Shown here piece after piece: positions 9,980-20,815 of a stretch of DNA of 64,000 nucleotides. Where the stretch lies: the NCBI GenBank assembly GCA_946406115.1, contig OX291553.1:3353001-3417000 (forward strand), read 5' to 3'. A program made the translations under genes and the position numbers. This DNA comes from Apoda limacodes. Taxonomy: Eukaryota; Arthropoda; Insecta; Lepidoptera; Limacodidae. The notes beneath the pieces are model-generated. The model was not told the origin of the DNA. It was given only the letters and a program-made list of their open reading frames with translations, and made no database searches. The stretch's first letter is position 1, and each line of letters opens with the position of its first letter.

Positions 9980-12289
9980 ATGGCTGATCAGGTTGACTCC
10001 ATGTCCGATGCGGAGTTACGGACAAAACTAGCCGAGCATGGATTCCCTATTATGCCTATTACGGCATCCACTAGGAAACTCCTGGTGAAGAAGTTAAAGC
10101 TAGTACTTGATAATAAAAGTAAACCGAGGAACAGCGTCGACAGTAAAGTGGAAAATAGGAGAACATTAGCACGTTATTCTAGTGGAGAGGAGTCTGATGA
10201 TACAGCTAATAATGTTAAAGAAAAACGTGGAGGAAGGCGTCAGACTACTGGAGGAGCTATGTTACCTCCTACGACTAGTAAAACTCGCCGTCCAACTCCG
10301 AAAAAAGAGTTACCTATTAAACGTGATCTTGACAAGGGATCAGAATCTGAAGAGGAAAAGTCACCTGTGAGAACTCACGAGGAAGTTGAAACAGTGACTA
10401 CTCGTCGTGTTACCCGAACTTACGCTAAAGATCAGGAAGATTATGAAACTGGTTCCGACAGCGATGTAGACAGTGACAGGAAAACTACTCCTATCAGAAG
10501 CCACTCCAGGTCAAGCGACTATATTTCTAGCACTCTACCAACCACTGATCCATCTTTAAGTCCTCCAAAATCTACATTGTTTTCTAGACCATCTATACCA
10601 ACTAGTTACACATCTTCATATAATTCTTCTGATCATTTAAACTCAATTCGTGCCCGGCTTGGCTTAACTTCATCCCTAACAGACAGGCCATCTGTTAGCA
10701 ACTATATATCAGACTTTTCATCCAGTACCTATCGGCCTTCTACTTCCACTGGTGAGGGTGAGGTTGAATCTCCATATTTAAGTAGTTTTACACGAAGATT
10801 GTCTGCTCTTAAGTCTGAGCCACCTAAACCGACTTCATATATTGATAGGGATGTGAATAATGGTAGCACCATGCTACCACGCAGGTCGTACATTTCTGGA
10901 GTTTCAAGATCTGACATTGCTGATTATAAAACAGCAAATGACAAGAAATTTTTGAGAAATAACCTTGTGTCTTTGGCCCTGGTGGCTCTACTGGCACTTT
11001 TTTTTTTTTGCTTATTTTTTATGTATATAGTTAAGAGAAACGATATCACATCTGTGGTTGATGATCAAAACAGTGTTATTCCAGTATGCCAATTGAATAT
11101 CCCAGGAAATAGGCCAGGTATTAACTGTGTTCCTAAAGAACAAGCCAGTTATGCAAAAGATCTTTTAAAAATCATACATCCAGAACTTACAGCTCGAGCT
11201 GCCGCATTTAGATGTGGCAAAGTCGGTGCATTGCCATACCTTACAGAAAGAGAAATAATAGACATTGCAAGTGTGAGAGCTGAGACGGTAGACATCAGTC
11301 AGTGTCGCACAGACCTAAATAATTTGGAAGTTTTGTTGATTAGCAATCCTCGATGGGGCCTTAGTGTTGTTCAGCTTAAAAATCTTTATACTAAAGATGT
11401 AGAATATTCAACACTCACTTCAACTGATGAGGTGGTACGTCAACGTGGCAAAGGCAGTGTTGCGTTGGCTATAACTGATCCATCCACACCTACATCTTGC
11501 TTAATTTTCAATACTTTGTATTCTGCTGGATCTAGTTTTATTATAATTGCACTCCTGAGTATACTTGCAGTAGCTTTGCAGAGGTTCTATAAGTATTATG
11601 TAAGTTATCAGAGAAGAAAAAGTGAAGAAGTGTATTCAATGGTTGAGCAAATCATAGATGTCATATCCCAGGAGACTGAAGATAGTGATGAACCTTACAT
11701 ATCTGTTGACCATGTTAGGGACACCTTGATTTTACCACAAAATAGAGAGAAAATGGCTTCAGTTTGGGATGCAGCTGTAAAATTCATTCAAAGAAACGAA
11801 AGTAGGGTAAGAATGGAAGTTCAATCTGTAGATGGGGAAGACTGTAAAGTTTGGAGATGGAACTCTACACATAGCAGCCCAAAACGTAGTGCAGCATGGC
11901 AAGGACAAGCCTTTGAAACTCAAGAAGGCTCTGTAAACAATCTAACGGTCTCCCCAACCCCCTGCTTGAAGATTCGGCACATGATTGATAAAAATGATAA
12001 CAATCCCAGACTGAGAACGATAATTCAAGATGCCATCTTAGAAAAATGTGGAGACCGTTGCAATATTCTACACATTGATATTGAAAGAACATCTTGCTGT
12101 GTCTATGTCAAATGTGCAACACAGGCTGATGCTGGAGTGGTGTACCGCAGCTTGCATGGGTGGTGGTATGAGGGTAGGCTCATTACCGTCAAGTATCTCC
12201 GTTTGGAACGTTATATGCAAAGATTCCCTAATTCTCCTAGTGAGGGTAACCTCTTGCCGTCACGCCTCCGGCGAATAAGAGAAGAGTAA
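9980..12289 (+). CDS. MAN1: MAN1/LEMD3-type inner nuclear membrane LEM-domain protein
   Basis: The 769-residue protein is encoded without interruption. Residues 3-46 form a LEM domain (SMSDAELRTKLAEHGF), which in this family binds the chromatin protein BAF. Residues 47-325 are a Ser/Thr- and charge-rich nucleoplasmic region. The first membrane helix is about 328-352 and the second about 518-540; the cysteine-containing segment between them would be lumenal. A winged-helix MAN1/Src1 C-terminal domain spans about 545-630 (ending KVWRWN), and a RRM-like fold about 662-750 (CLKIRHMID). The family tethers chromatin to the envelope, and its RRM binds receptor-regulated SMADs to dampen BMP/TGF-beta signalling. 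The RRM argues against LEMD2, which lacks it. The ATG at 9980 is preferred over an upstream GTG because it starts the LEM domain. A run of 12 T (10998-11009) encodes part of the first membrane helix. Confidence 0.95.
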   Translation: MADQVDSMSDAELRTKLAEHGFPIMPITASTRKLLVKKLKLVLDNKSKPRNSVDSKVENRRTLARYSSGEESDDTANNVKEKRGGRRQTTGGAMLPPTTSKTRRPTPKKELPIKRDLDKGSESEEEKSPVRTHEEVETVTTRRVTRTYAKDQEDYETGSDSDVDSDRKTTPIRSHSRSSDYISSTLPTTDPSLSPPKSTLFSRPSIPTSYTSSYNSSDHLNSIRARLGLTSSLTDRPSVSNYISDFSSSTYRPSTSTGEGEVESPYLSSFTRRLSALKSEPPKPTSYIDRDVNNGSTMLPRRSYISGVSRSDIADYKTANDKKFLRNNLVSLALVALLALFFFCLFFMYIVKRNDITSVVDDQNSVIPVCQLNIPGNRPGINCVPKEQASYAKDLLKIIHPELTARAAAFRCGKVGALPYLTEREIIDIASVRAETVDISQCRTDLNNLEVLLISNPRWGLSVVQLKNLYTKDVEYSTLTSTDEVVRQRGKGSVALAITDPSTPTSCLIFNTLYSAGSSFIIIALLSILAVALQRFYKYYVSYQRRKSEEVYSMVEQIIDVISQETEDSDEPYISVDHVRDTLILPQNREKMASVWDAAVKFIQRNESRVRMEVQSVDGEDCKVWRWNSTHSSPKRSAAWQGQAFETQEGSVNNLTVSPTPCLKIRHMIDKNDNNPRLRTIIQDAILEKCGDRCNILHIDIERTSCCVYVKCATQADAGVVYRSLHGWWYEGRLITVKYLRLERYMQRFPNSPSEGNLLPSRLRRIREE

Positions 12290-13240
12290 ACTGGCTTATG
12301 CAGGGTGGTGCTATAACATCTATTTTAATGTGCGACTAGTTCTTTGTAACACAGTTACATAACTTCATGGACAAGTAGCATTTAATGGCTTCAAAAATAT
12401 TTTATACAAAACTTGCATGTAATTTCTTATGATATTTTTGAGTATATTGCTCAGAAATCATATCAATGCTGTTGTCAGGGCAGGTTATGTCCATGTTCAC
12501 AGGTTACTCTGGGGCACTGATTTTTCTGTGTTCATGTTTCACTATGCTAGAATAATACCTACTTTAGTTGATGATAAAAAAATATTGAATTCTGTATGGG
12601 ATAAAAATCATCAAATATTATTTTTTCTATGTGGTCATATAATTCATAATGAAAGCATAATAAGATAAGATAAATTATTCACTGCTTGCCTTTTATCCCT
12701 ATTTTCATTGGTGTAACCTATGATAGTTTCATAATGGTAGATGTGGACTCAACTTTTGATGTTAAACTTTGAATATTTTTTTAATGAAAAATACTCAGAT
12801 TGAAGTTTAAAATTGACAATGTTTTAGTTTATCTTTCAATGACTTTCTCAAAATTGTTATTGACGGAAATATTTTTTTTACCTTATTTTGATTAACTTAT
12901 ATTAAATTGGACATCACATCTCAATTTGTTAACAAATTTACTGGTATGTAATTGTGATCTATTCATTTGAATGTCAATTTATTAATGTTTTGGAACAAAT
13001 TGTTATAAAATTTATGTTTGATAGTTGTAGTAAGTAGATAGGTACCTTATAAATATTTTTCCTTAGACTGCTCCGGCACAATTTGATTGACTATAGATAA
13101 GTGTCTTTATTCTTTACTTAGGTAGGGTTGATGTTAACAATAATTTTAAGATATTTCTGCTAATTGCTTACAATTCTTAGTTTTTTAGTATTTTATGGAT
13201 TGATTTTTCATTTTTTAATAAATAAATACAAACATATGAG
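12290..13240 (+). other. Probable MAN1 3' UTR
   Basis: AT-rich sequence with no coding signal runs from the stop codon to overlapping AATAAA hexamers at 13217-13226. The short ORF at 12429-12668 is not protein-like. The true cleavage site cannot be read from the sequence. Confidence 0.55.
13217..13226 (+). terminator. Candidate MAN1 polyadenylation signal
   Basis: Two overlapping AATAAA hexamers (aataaataaa) lie about 930 nt past the MAN1 stop codon and are followed by T-rich sequence. This is the best placed signal seen downstream of the gene. Confidence 0.5.
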
Positions 13241-13563
13241 TTTATTTTTATGTTTTATTTATATTATTAGCTTTTGCCTGCGGTGTTACCTGTGTCTACG
13301 TCACAATTATCCCATATCGTAAGTAGGTACAAACCTATAAGACACTTTTATTAAACCCTAAAACTTTGCACCTTGTACTAAATCTTTGCGTTTTTATAAC
13401 ATTTTTATAAATAAAAGCGTGTTACATTGTGACTGAACATTAAAGAACATTTTTAGCAGAATAGACTCCTGGAATTACTAAGTGTATCATTGTCGGACTC
13501 GTAAAAAAGGTTCTAATAAAACTAAGTACATGTAAAAGACAAAGAAATAAGAGACAAATATAA

Positions 13564-14117
13564 TCTATATATATAATAAAATTGTAGGAAAGTCAAAACT
13601 GTACATTGAATATTTTTTTAAAAGAATACTTGGGGTGTGATCTACAATCGATACCGAAGCCAAAAATATAGTTTTTAGAATTTTTGTCTGTTTGTCTGTA
13701 TGTATGTTCGGGATAAACTCAAAAAGTACTGCATGGATTTACTTCAAATTTGGCACGAATATTATTAAGAAGTCGGGTCAACATAAAGGCTACATGTTAT
13801 CACGCTATCACCTACGGGGAACGAGCAGTGAACCTTTATTTCTTCAACGCATTCTGTAACAACGTGTAATCTAACGACGCATATTTGACTTGCTTTATTA
13901 ATTATTCTACTTACACATAGCCATTTATTTTATGTTAAAAATTCATGTAAAGTCATAATTTAGATGTGTTATAATTTTTCACTAATAATTTTTCAATAGT
14001 TTCCTGTTTGTTAACTGGATGGCGTTGGCGTCGAATAAGATCGCGCTAAGGTTTCGTTCACAAAAAGTGATGTTATAGTATAGCGTTCACGCAGACGACG
14101 TCCCGGCAGCAGCTAGT
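13564..14117 (+). mobile_element. Helitron-like non-autonomous element
   Basis: The segment begins TCTATATATATAATAAAAT after an A and ends ...GCAGCAGCTAG before a T. This fits the TC...CTRR termini and A/T insertion site of Helitrons. A similar start (TCTATATATA) and CTAGT end bracket 17781-18097. There is no coding capacity. A GC-rich segment just before the 3' end could supply the expected hairpin. The assignment rests on termini only. Confidence 0.45.
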
Positions 14118-14156
14118 ATAATATAAATGTATAATAAATCATGTAATGTACTATAC

Positions 14157-14170
14157 TTACTCGTGTATTA
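14157..14170. repeat. Target-site duplication, left copy
   Basis: TTACTCGTGTATTA here is repeated exactly at 16096-16109, flanking the RTE-type retrotransposon. The left copy abuts a (TTA)n microsatellite, which is the element's 3' tail. Confidence 0.75.
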
Positions 14171-16095
14171 TTATTATTATAGCCTCATTTATTTCCATAA
14201 TGAACACGTTTAGAATCTAGTAGTTTACAATATTTTACTTAAATGATAAAATTATTAAAATTATTATATTACCATGCTTGTTTTAGTTATATATATATAT
14301 ATTTTTATTACTTAAAACTTTATTCATTAAGAACCCCTCAACGGGTAAAGGCCTCCTCCATTTTACTCCACAGCTTTCTGTCTTGTGCTTTCGTGATCCA
14401 GTTTTGACCGGCAATTCTGTGTATTTCATTCATCCATGTTTCCTTCGGTCTACCTCTTTTCCTTTTATTTGGTGGTCCTGCCCAAGTAGTTATTTTTTGA
14501 GTCCATTTATTTCTATCCATGCGTGCTACATGACCTGTCCATTTCCATTTTAGTCTCTTAGAATGTTCTAAAGCATCTATAACATTAGTTGTTTTTCTTA
14601 TGTCTAAGTTTCTTTTTTTTATCTTTTTTACGTATGTTTAGTATGCTACGTTCCATTGCTCTCTGACATACTTGTATTTTATTCTTTGTGTTTTGGTTAA
14701 ATATCCAGGTTTGGCATCCGTATGTCAGGCACGGTAGTAAACATGAGTCCAGAATTTTTTTCTTAAGTTTTACTGGGAGTTTAGATTTTAAGATTTCCTT
14801 ATTGCTCCAGAATTTATTCCAGGTTATATTAATACGTCTGTTTAGTTCATTTTGGTGACTAGACGTTGAGAATGATACTTGTTTGCCTAGATATACGTAG
14901 TTTTGGACATACTCTAATACATAGTTATTAACATATATTGGTTTTGTGAGATGGTTTGTCATGACTTTAGTCTTAGTAGTATTTAGTTCTAGGCCGATTG
15001 CACTACTTACTTTCTGTAGTTCGTTAATTATAATCTCCAATTGTAATGCTGTTTCAGAAAAAAGTATAATGTCGTCAGCAAACCGAAGATTACTGAGACA
15101 TTCTCCATTTATGTTGATACCTTTTCTCTCCCAGTTTAAAGTTTTCATTACATTTTGGAGAACAGTTATGAAAATTCTTGGTGACAGGGGGTCACCTTGT
15201 CTGACGCCTCTGCATATGTTTATTTCGGGGCCCTGTTTTTCTAATTTTACACGACTTTTGCTTTTTGTATAAATGTCTTTTAGAAGATCTATAGTTTCTG
15301 ACGGTGTTTCGCACTCTTGTAGAGCTTTCCATATGCTATTGTGAGATATCGAGTCGAAAGCTTTGGCGTAGTCAATAAAACATAAGTAGAGTGGCCTATT
15401 GTATTCTGTATATTTTTCTATAATTAGGATTAAAGTGTGAATGTGATCTATTGTAGAAAAGTTTTTTCTGAATCCAGCTTGTTCTGGCGGCTGGCATTTA
15501 TCTGTAAGCAGCGCCAAGCGTTCCTCGAGACATGAAGCAAATAATTTATACATATTTGACTGTAAGCTGATTGGTCGGTAGTTTCCAATATCGGCAGGGT
15601 CTCCTTTTTTGTAGAGTAAAATAATAACAGATTTTGCCCACTGTTCAGGTATTGTTCTGTCGTCAAGGATTTTATTGAATAAGTTGGTTATGAGTGGTGC
15701 TAATATAAATTTACCTGCTTTTATTGCTTCATTAGGGATGCGATCAGGTCCATTACTTTTGTCGGGCTTTAAGCAGTTAATTTTTTTCATTACCTCATGC
15801 GTAGAAAATCTATCAAGTTTAAGAGAATTTTGGTTGAATGGTAAATTATCCAAGTCTGTGTCTTTTGATTTGTATAGATTCTTATAAAAAGTTGAGGCTA
15901 TTTCTATTATTTTTGATCTTGAAAATGTCATATTGTTAGTTGAGTCATTTTTTAGACTAGGAATCCATTTTTTGGTGGTATTAAGTGTTTTGAGACCCTT
16001 TTTTAAGCTTCCTGATGTTTTGAGATGGGTTTCAATCGTTTTTAGTCTACGTTCTGTGCGTTCTTTTTTCATTAGCCTATAAATATTTATAATAA
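14171..16095 (-). mobile_element. RTE-type non-LTR retrotransposon, 5'-truncated
   Basis: This 1.9-kb insertion lies between exact 14-bp direct repeats. Read on the minus strand it starts inside ORF2, runs through the reverse transcriptase, and ends in a short 3' UTR with a (TAA)n-like tail at 14171-14182. A TA microsatellite sits near 14288. The endonuclease half is missing, the usual result of incomplete reverse transcription. Preserved target duplications and one long reading frame suggest a fairly young insertion. Confidence 0.8.
14338..16072 (-). pseudogene. RTE-type reverse transcriptase with one frameshift
   Basis: The main open frame (14585-16072, 495 codons) carries reverse transcriptase motifs in order: fingers KPDKSNGPDRIPNEAIKAG near residue 100, motif A FIDYAKAFDSI near 230, motif B GVRQGDPLSP near 285, and catalytic FADDIILFSE near 332. 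A thumb/C-terminal part with ERSILNIRKKD follows. A one-base shift in an A-rich run near 14610-14620 ends this frame. The true continuation (LDIRKTTNVIDALEHSKRLK, then the 60-codon ORF to 14338 with RKRGRPKETW and EEAFTR) is in another frame. All catalytic aspartates are intact. The N-terminal endonuclease is absent. Confidence 0.85.
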
Positions 16096-16109
16096 TTACT
16101 CGTGTATTA
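16096..16109. repeat. Target-site duplication, right copy
   Basis: Exact copy of the 14-bp word at 14157-14170, at the 5'-truncated end of the RTE-type element. Confidence 0.75.
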
Positions 16110-16720
16110 ATAATAAAAAAAAATTACACTAAATTATGTTATGAATTAACTTAGTTACTAATATGTAAATTATGTGGTTTGTAAAATAAGAACACATAGA
16201 AACGCAAAATAATCATATATCAGGTAGGTATATCATTAAACTACGAAGTAATATTATATTTTCTTTGTCTAAACATTCTTCGAAAATAAATTTTGTATAA
16301 TAGTAAATACGTACATAAATGCAATAAACGTGTGGCGATTTTATTTAGGTAGGTACCTACGTACTAAAATTTAATAAGCGATAATGACACGCCACACGCT
16401 ATTTAGACAGTACCCTGGCGCACTGGACCTCACCGCACCTCATCGTTGCCCTGTCTAGACAGCCGAGTTACCTCACTATTAGTAGTTATTATGCTATAGA
16501 TATGTGCAGCTATTGTAAAACCCTGCCTACAAAAATACTAGGCTGTTCAATTTAATTTGATCGAAAAATAATTTATGATTTACATAGTTGAATCTATTAC
16601 TTAAAATATTGATCATATCTCCGACGCTTCTAATACTCAAAGGAAAAAATAATAAAAAAAAATATTTTTAAATAATTCATCTGTTTTTTATAAATAACTA
16701 AATTAATATCAAACAAATAT
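16110..16720. other. AT-rich intergenic sequence
   Basis: No supported feature. The patch at 16395-16460 is richer in C and G but contains no coding signal. Confidence 0.45.
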
Positions 16721-16721
16721 T

Positions 16722-16825
16722 AAAGGGGGGCTCCCATACATCAAACGTGATTTTTTGCCGTTTTTATAAATAATGGTACGGAACCCTTCGTTCGTGAGTC
16801 CGACTCCCACTTGCCGGTTTTCCTT
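16722..16825 (-). repeat. Dispersed lepidopteran repeat B, 5' end fragment
   Basis: On the minus strand it reads AAAACCGGCAAGTGGGAGTC, then GGACTC, GGTTCCGTACCATT and tatgggagcccc. These are the same ordered words as at 31733, 39046 and 57147. Only the first 100 bp of the repeat is present. It is a common moth/butterfly interspersed sequence whose parent element I do not name. Confidence 0.65.
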
Positions 16826-16888
16826 TTTACACTTCTCCCCAACTGGGCCATGTACACCACAGAAACAGCACTTCACCTTCCATACATA

Positions 16889-17050
16889 GAAAAGGAAGTA
16901 GAAACACTGGCGAACGTCTTATCGCAGTAAATACTTCATAGTGATATTACGGAGCTGTAAGAGATCAAATAGTTTTTGAATAAAATAATGCCGGCTCCTA
17001 TGAAGTATTTTCTGCGATAAGGCTTTCGCTAGCGTTTCTACTTCCTTTTC
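16889..17050. repeat. Inverted repeat of two 53-bp arms
   Basis: Arms at 16889-16941 and 16998-17050 are inverted copies with about six mismatches, separated by 56 bp. Read outward, both arms encode a related peptide (KEVETLAKALSQKILH in the minus-strand arm; the other arm has a stop). This could be a foldback of a former coding sequence or the centre of a small transposon. No known domain is recognised in the 89-codon minus-strand ORF across it. Confidence 0.6.
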
Positions 17051-17051
17051 A

Positions 17052-17780
17052 CGTAACGATAGGTCGTAACCTCTACAATACCTACTGAATGTTTGGGCAA
17101 TGGTTGTATGATGCGCTTGCATTTCCAGTATATTAATCAATGCGCATGTACCTACCACTGAGATAAAATAAATCATTCGCGTGTACACTAAGTGGCATAT
17201 GTGTTAGAAATATGGAATACTTCTCAGAATTTACAAAGTACCTACTATTAAAAACCATTATTACTACTTTTTTAAATAAAAATTAAAGGATTGTAAATAT
17301 GTTTATATACAACCATCTTTTAAACTTGATAATTGGACTCTCAGCCTTCTTGTTAGGGAGCCGACACTTAGCGAGACAATGTGATAATTAAACTCAGGTT
17401 CATGGGATCCGAACAGAGCATAATTAATAATTATTTTCACCAATAAGTGTTGCCCTAAAATTCTTAAGTACCTACATTATTTCGTTAATGCTACTGCGCC
17501 CTGGCTATTACGGTAAAGGAAATCAAAGGAAACCTGCATTCACAAGTTCGAATTGGGCCCCTGACGAGCCGCTGTTCTATTACCTAAATTACCCTCGCCC
17601 AAGATGGGCCAGTACCCTAACAGTGGGGACGTATGAGGGCTGGTAACAAATATTTTATTGTATGACTTAATTTAAAATGACACGGTGCCTTATCTTGCTT
17701 TTATAGGTGGCACACAATTATTAGGTTACAGAATTTATTTAGTAACTAATTGAAATTAACACCAAACACTAATCCATATA
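17052..17780. other. Intergenic sequence without recognised feature
   Basis: AT-rich with a moderately GC-rich patch at 17540-17640. No ORF or repeat is supported. Confidence 0.4.
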
Positions 17781-18097
17781 TCTATATATACTCATCAAAT
17801 TAGAAATTTGGAAAAGGGGCTATGATTATATTGTAGACGCAGTTAAATATATATTTTTTAAACCCCTAAGGGCGTAAACAAAATCAAATTAAAATAAAAA
17901 TATTCAAGTAAGCTTCTGAGAACACTTTTGAATTGTCAATACAATCTAAATAATATTAATTTCTGCCAAAAAACAAGAAACCCAACTATTTAAATTATTA
18001 CTTACTATAGTTACTATAGTAATTGAAAGTACATATATTGATTAAAGAACTGTGCAAATCTCAGTCTATGCGAGGGAAGCCGCGGGCGAAAAGCTAG
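17781..18097 (+). mobile_element. Helitron-like element, short
   Basis: The segment starts TCTATATATACTCATC and ends gccgcgggcgaaaagCTAG before T. The 3' end has a small GC-rich palindrome (GCCGCGGGC) about 10 nt before CTAG, the typical Helitron 3' hairpin arrangement. Inside lies a Jockey-type LINE 3' tail (words ttcaagtaagcttctgagaac and cttttgaattgtcaat). It is non-coding. Confidence 0.5.
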
Positions 18098-18098
18098 T

Positions 18099-20240
18099 TT
18101 AATTATATAGCGGTAGGAACTTTGTTAATGTTAAAGAAGCAGGAGTGTAATAATTAGAGTTACTTAATTTAAATCTAGATAGATATAACAAATGTGATAT
18201 TACTCGGATTGAACAAAAGGATTGAAAATTACATGTCAATTATATGTCATGCGAACCTAACCTAAAGTAAGTCATGAAATCCCTACGGGTCTAATATTGT
18301 GTAATGTGATTTGAATTTAGAATTACAAGAACAAAAAAAGTATGAAAACTCTCACCACTGCGAACAATATATTCAAGAATCGACCTGGGCACCAAGAGCA
18401 GAAAACAAAAAGAAAAAAAGGGGCGTATACTGCGAATCTCCGTGCTGTTTAGTTCATTACAGACTACAAATTTTCATATTAATATCGAGTACAGATAGTG
18501 ATTTGATTCCAGAGTTCATTTAATCTGAAGCCTTTAACAGCCTTCTTCGAGAAAAGTCCAAGGAAACGTACATGAAAGCCCACGACGACTCAACAAATGA
18601 AAAATTAAAAAACGCGTCAAATCTTTATGAGAGAAAGTTTTATTATTACGGTAGTATTGCTTTTTATTGTCCCACTTAAGGGGTAAAAAGCAAAGCGTTT
18701 GTTTAGGGGATAAAGGTGTTTTCGTCTTTGGGGAACTTAAATCCTTTTCTGCACTAAACATTAGCTCTGCTCGGGTGTTTACCATGAAATCCACTGCTGC
18801 GTCCACGCGTCCACCGACGTAAGACACTGCTTTATACCTTTGGAGGATAATCAACTATCAAAGGATTTGATTTCTAATCATTTTAAATTCTTTCTTAATC
18901 TACAAATCCGTTTGAATGCTATCTCTTATGCACGTTTAACACGTGACCTCACATGTTAGAGGCCCCATTAGTGGTATGTATTATGCACGTCAGGATATGT
19001 TATTACATAATTATGTTATTACAATACATAGGTACACCGTACAATTTTTCTGCGAGTACCAGTGTTGGTGACGTCACTAACCTTGTATGATGAGTATTTT
19101 TGTTTGGTTTATAAACGGAGTGATGCATACTTTTAAATTTTAATATCTCAAGAAGTAATAACCGGAAAAATCGCCAATAAAGTTAAAAATAATGTTTTAT
19201 GATTTGATTATATTAAAAAAAATAAGGAAACTAGCCTTTTAGGCAACTTTATTGACTTGATAAATTTGCTAATAGAAATGTATAGTTGATGTATAATTAT
19301 GTTAGGCAGAAATGCGCCAAGTTGATATTTTGTACCTTTAGTTGTGGCCGTGTGTACATCGATGGCGTTACCGATATATAAGAGTTTACCGTGATAAAGG
19401 ACTACCCCTTCGATATTAGGTATAGGGTTGAGCAGCCAACTGGTAATTTATGACTTATGGCTCATTATATGTATATAAAGCCTCCTAAGTCCAAATGCAC
19501 TGTGTCAGAAGCAGTGTGACAGTGATGGGCTCACCGCTTGTCACTTATCACGCAGTGGTTAGAGTAAGAGGTTGTCCACCACAACAGCGTTACCACTTTC
19601 CAGAGATAAAATCCGTGGAGATATAATTACATACATACATGTATAACTTTTATAAGATGTTTATTGCCATTTAAAGTGTTACCGGCTATTTTTTTCAACC
19701 TTTACAACTTTATATAGTGCTGACTTTGAATCCGGCCTTTGTGGTCGTTGCATTGTCTTACAATTACATGAAAGTCTCAAAGTTAACAAACAATATATAT
19801 TTCCTATTAAAAACATATAAACATACAAAACATGGTCCCAAAAACTTTAAAACTTAGCCTAAGAATCGCGGTAAAACTGCAGTGACGCGGCATGGCCGGC
19901 GTATCGATTTACGTATTCAAACTAACTCCTGACCCCAATTACAAACTCCTAATTTCCATAGTTTTTTTGTATAAACTAGACATTTCACTATGTACATTCC
20001 TACTTACAAAACAATTTCATATATGTACTAGTATAATAACCATTTTTGTTAACTAGATTCTGAGGCTAGTTTGCACCGACTAACTTTGACGTTAACCGGC
20101 CCTCAAAAATGGAACATTGTATGAAAATATACATAGTAAGCTATTTTTAAACCTAACCGGGCGGCCCGTCAGTTCAGCAAACAACAGACAAGAAAAATAT
20201 TACTACACGGGCGAGTTAACATGACACCTGGCCGTGTGAC
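18099..20240. other. Intergenic sequence between MAN1 and BCKDHB
   Basis: Two ORFs of 70 and 106 codons (18311-18523 +, 18534-18854 -) lack recognisable domains. I see no supported gene or complete repeat. Confidence 0.45.
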
Positions 20241-20246
20241 TTTATT
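20241..20246 (-). terminator. Candidate BCKDHB polyadenylation signal
   Basis: The plus-strand tttatt gives AATAAA on the gene strand, about 430 nt after the BCKDHB stop codon. It is a plausible signal, but AT-rich sequence makes chance matches common. Confidence 0.4.
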
Positions 20247-20674
20247 CAATGTAGAGTGTGCAAAAAAATTGTCGGAGTAACTAAAAGGGGGTGAAAGGGA
20301 AAAACCTAACTTACTAACCTAACAAAGAAAAGTGCTCCATACAACGGTTGCTGCCGAGGATGTACTCTATCGATTTCCATGATCAAATATATGGTTATGG
20401 GGATACCACAAATTTTCATAAAAAATTGCGAAAAATTATTTTCAGCATTCCTATTTGTACAGCCCAACCTTAACCAAAACAAAAAAAAAATCCCTTGCAT
20501 CCCCTTTCAGTTACTCTGACCATTGTTTTGCACACTACATTGAAAAGACTTCACGCAGCCAGGTGTCAATATTAATTCGCCCGAGATGTAACTACAAAAA
20601 TTGTAACATTGAAAATTCCCTATCATCTTCGACTGTATTCATTAATGTCACTGCACTGATTCCGACGCATTTTT

Positions 20675-20815
20675 TTAATATTCTATGAGATTTTTCAACG
20701 CTTGGTAGCAGCGCCACTTGTCTGGCAAGTAGAAAGGTTCGAAGACGTGCGGGAAGGGCGCGTCCCAGCCGGCCACGCGGCTGATCGGCGCCTCCAAGTG
20801 CAGGAAACATTCCTC
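20675..20815 (-). CDS. BCKDHB: BCKDHB coding exon 8 (C-terminus)
   Basis: 46 codons plus TAA. It begins in phase 0 after the acceptor TTTCGCAG and reads [14 protein letters not shown], then [14 protein letters not shown] and the terminal LKNLIEY. It is GC-rich against AT-rich flanks. The long minus-strand ORF at 20592-20840 is a different frame and is a shadow. Confidence 0.95.
   Translation of the reverse strand, partial: EECFLHLEAPISRVAGWDAPFPHVFEPFYLPDKWRCYQALKNLIEY

Noticed and set aside
18534..18854. 106-codon minus-strand ORF
   Set aside because: No domain, no supporting splice or regulatory context, and residue pattern not protein-like.
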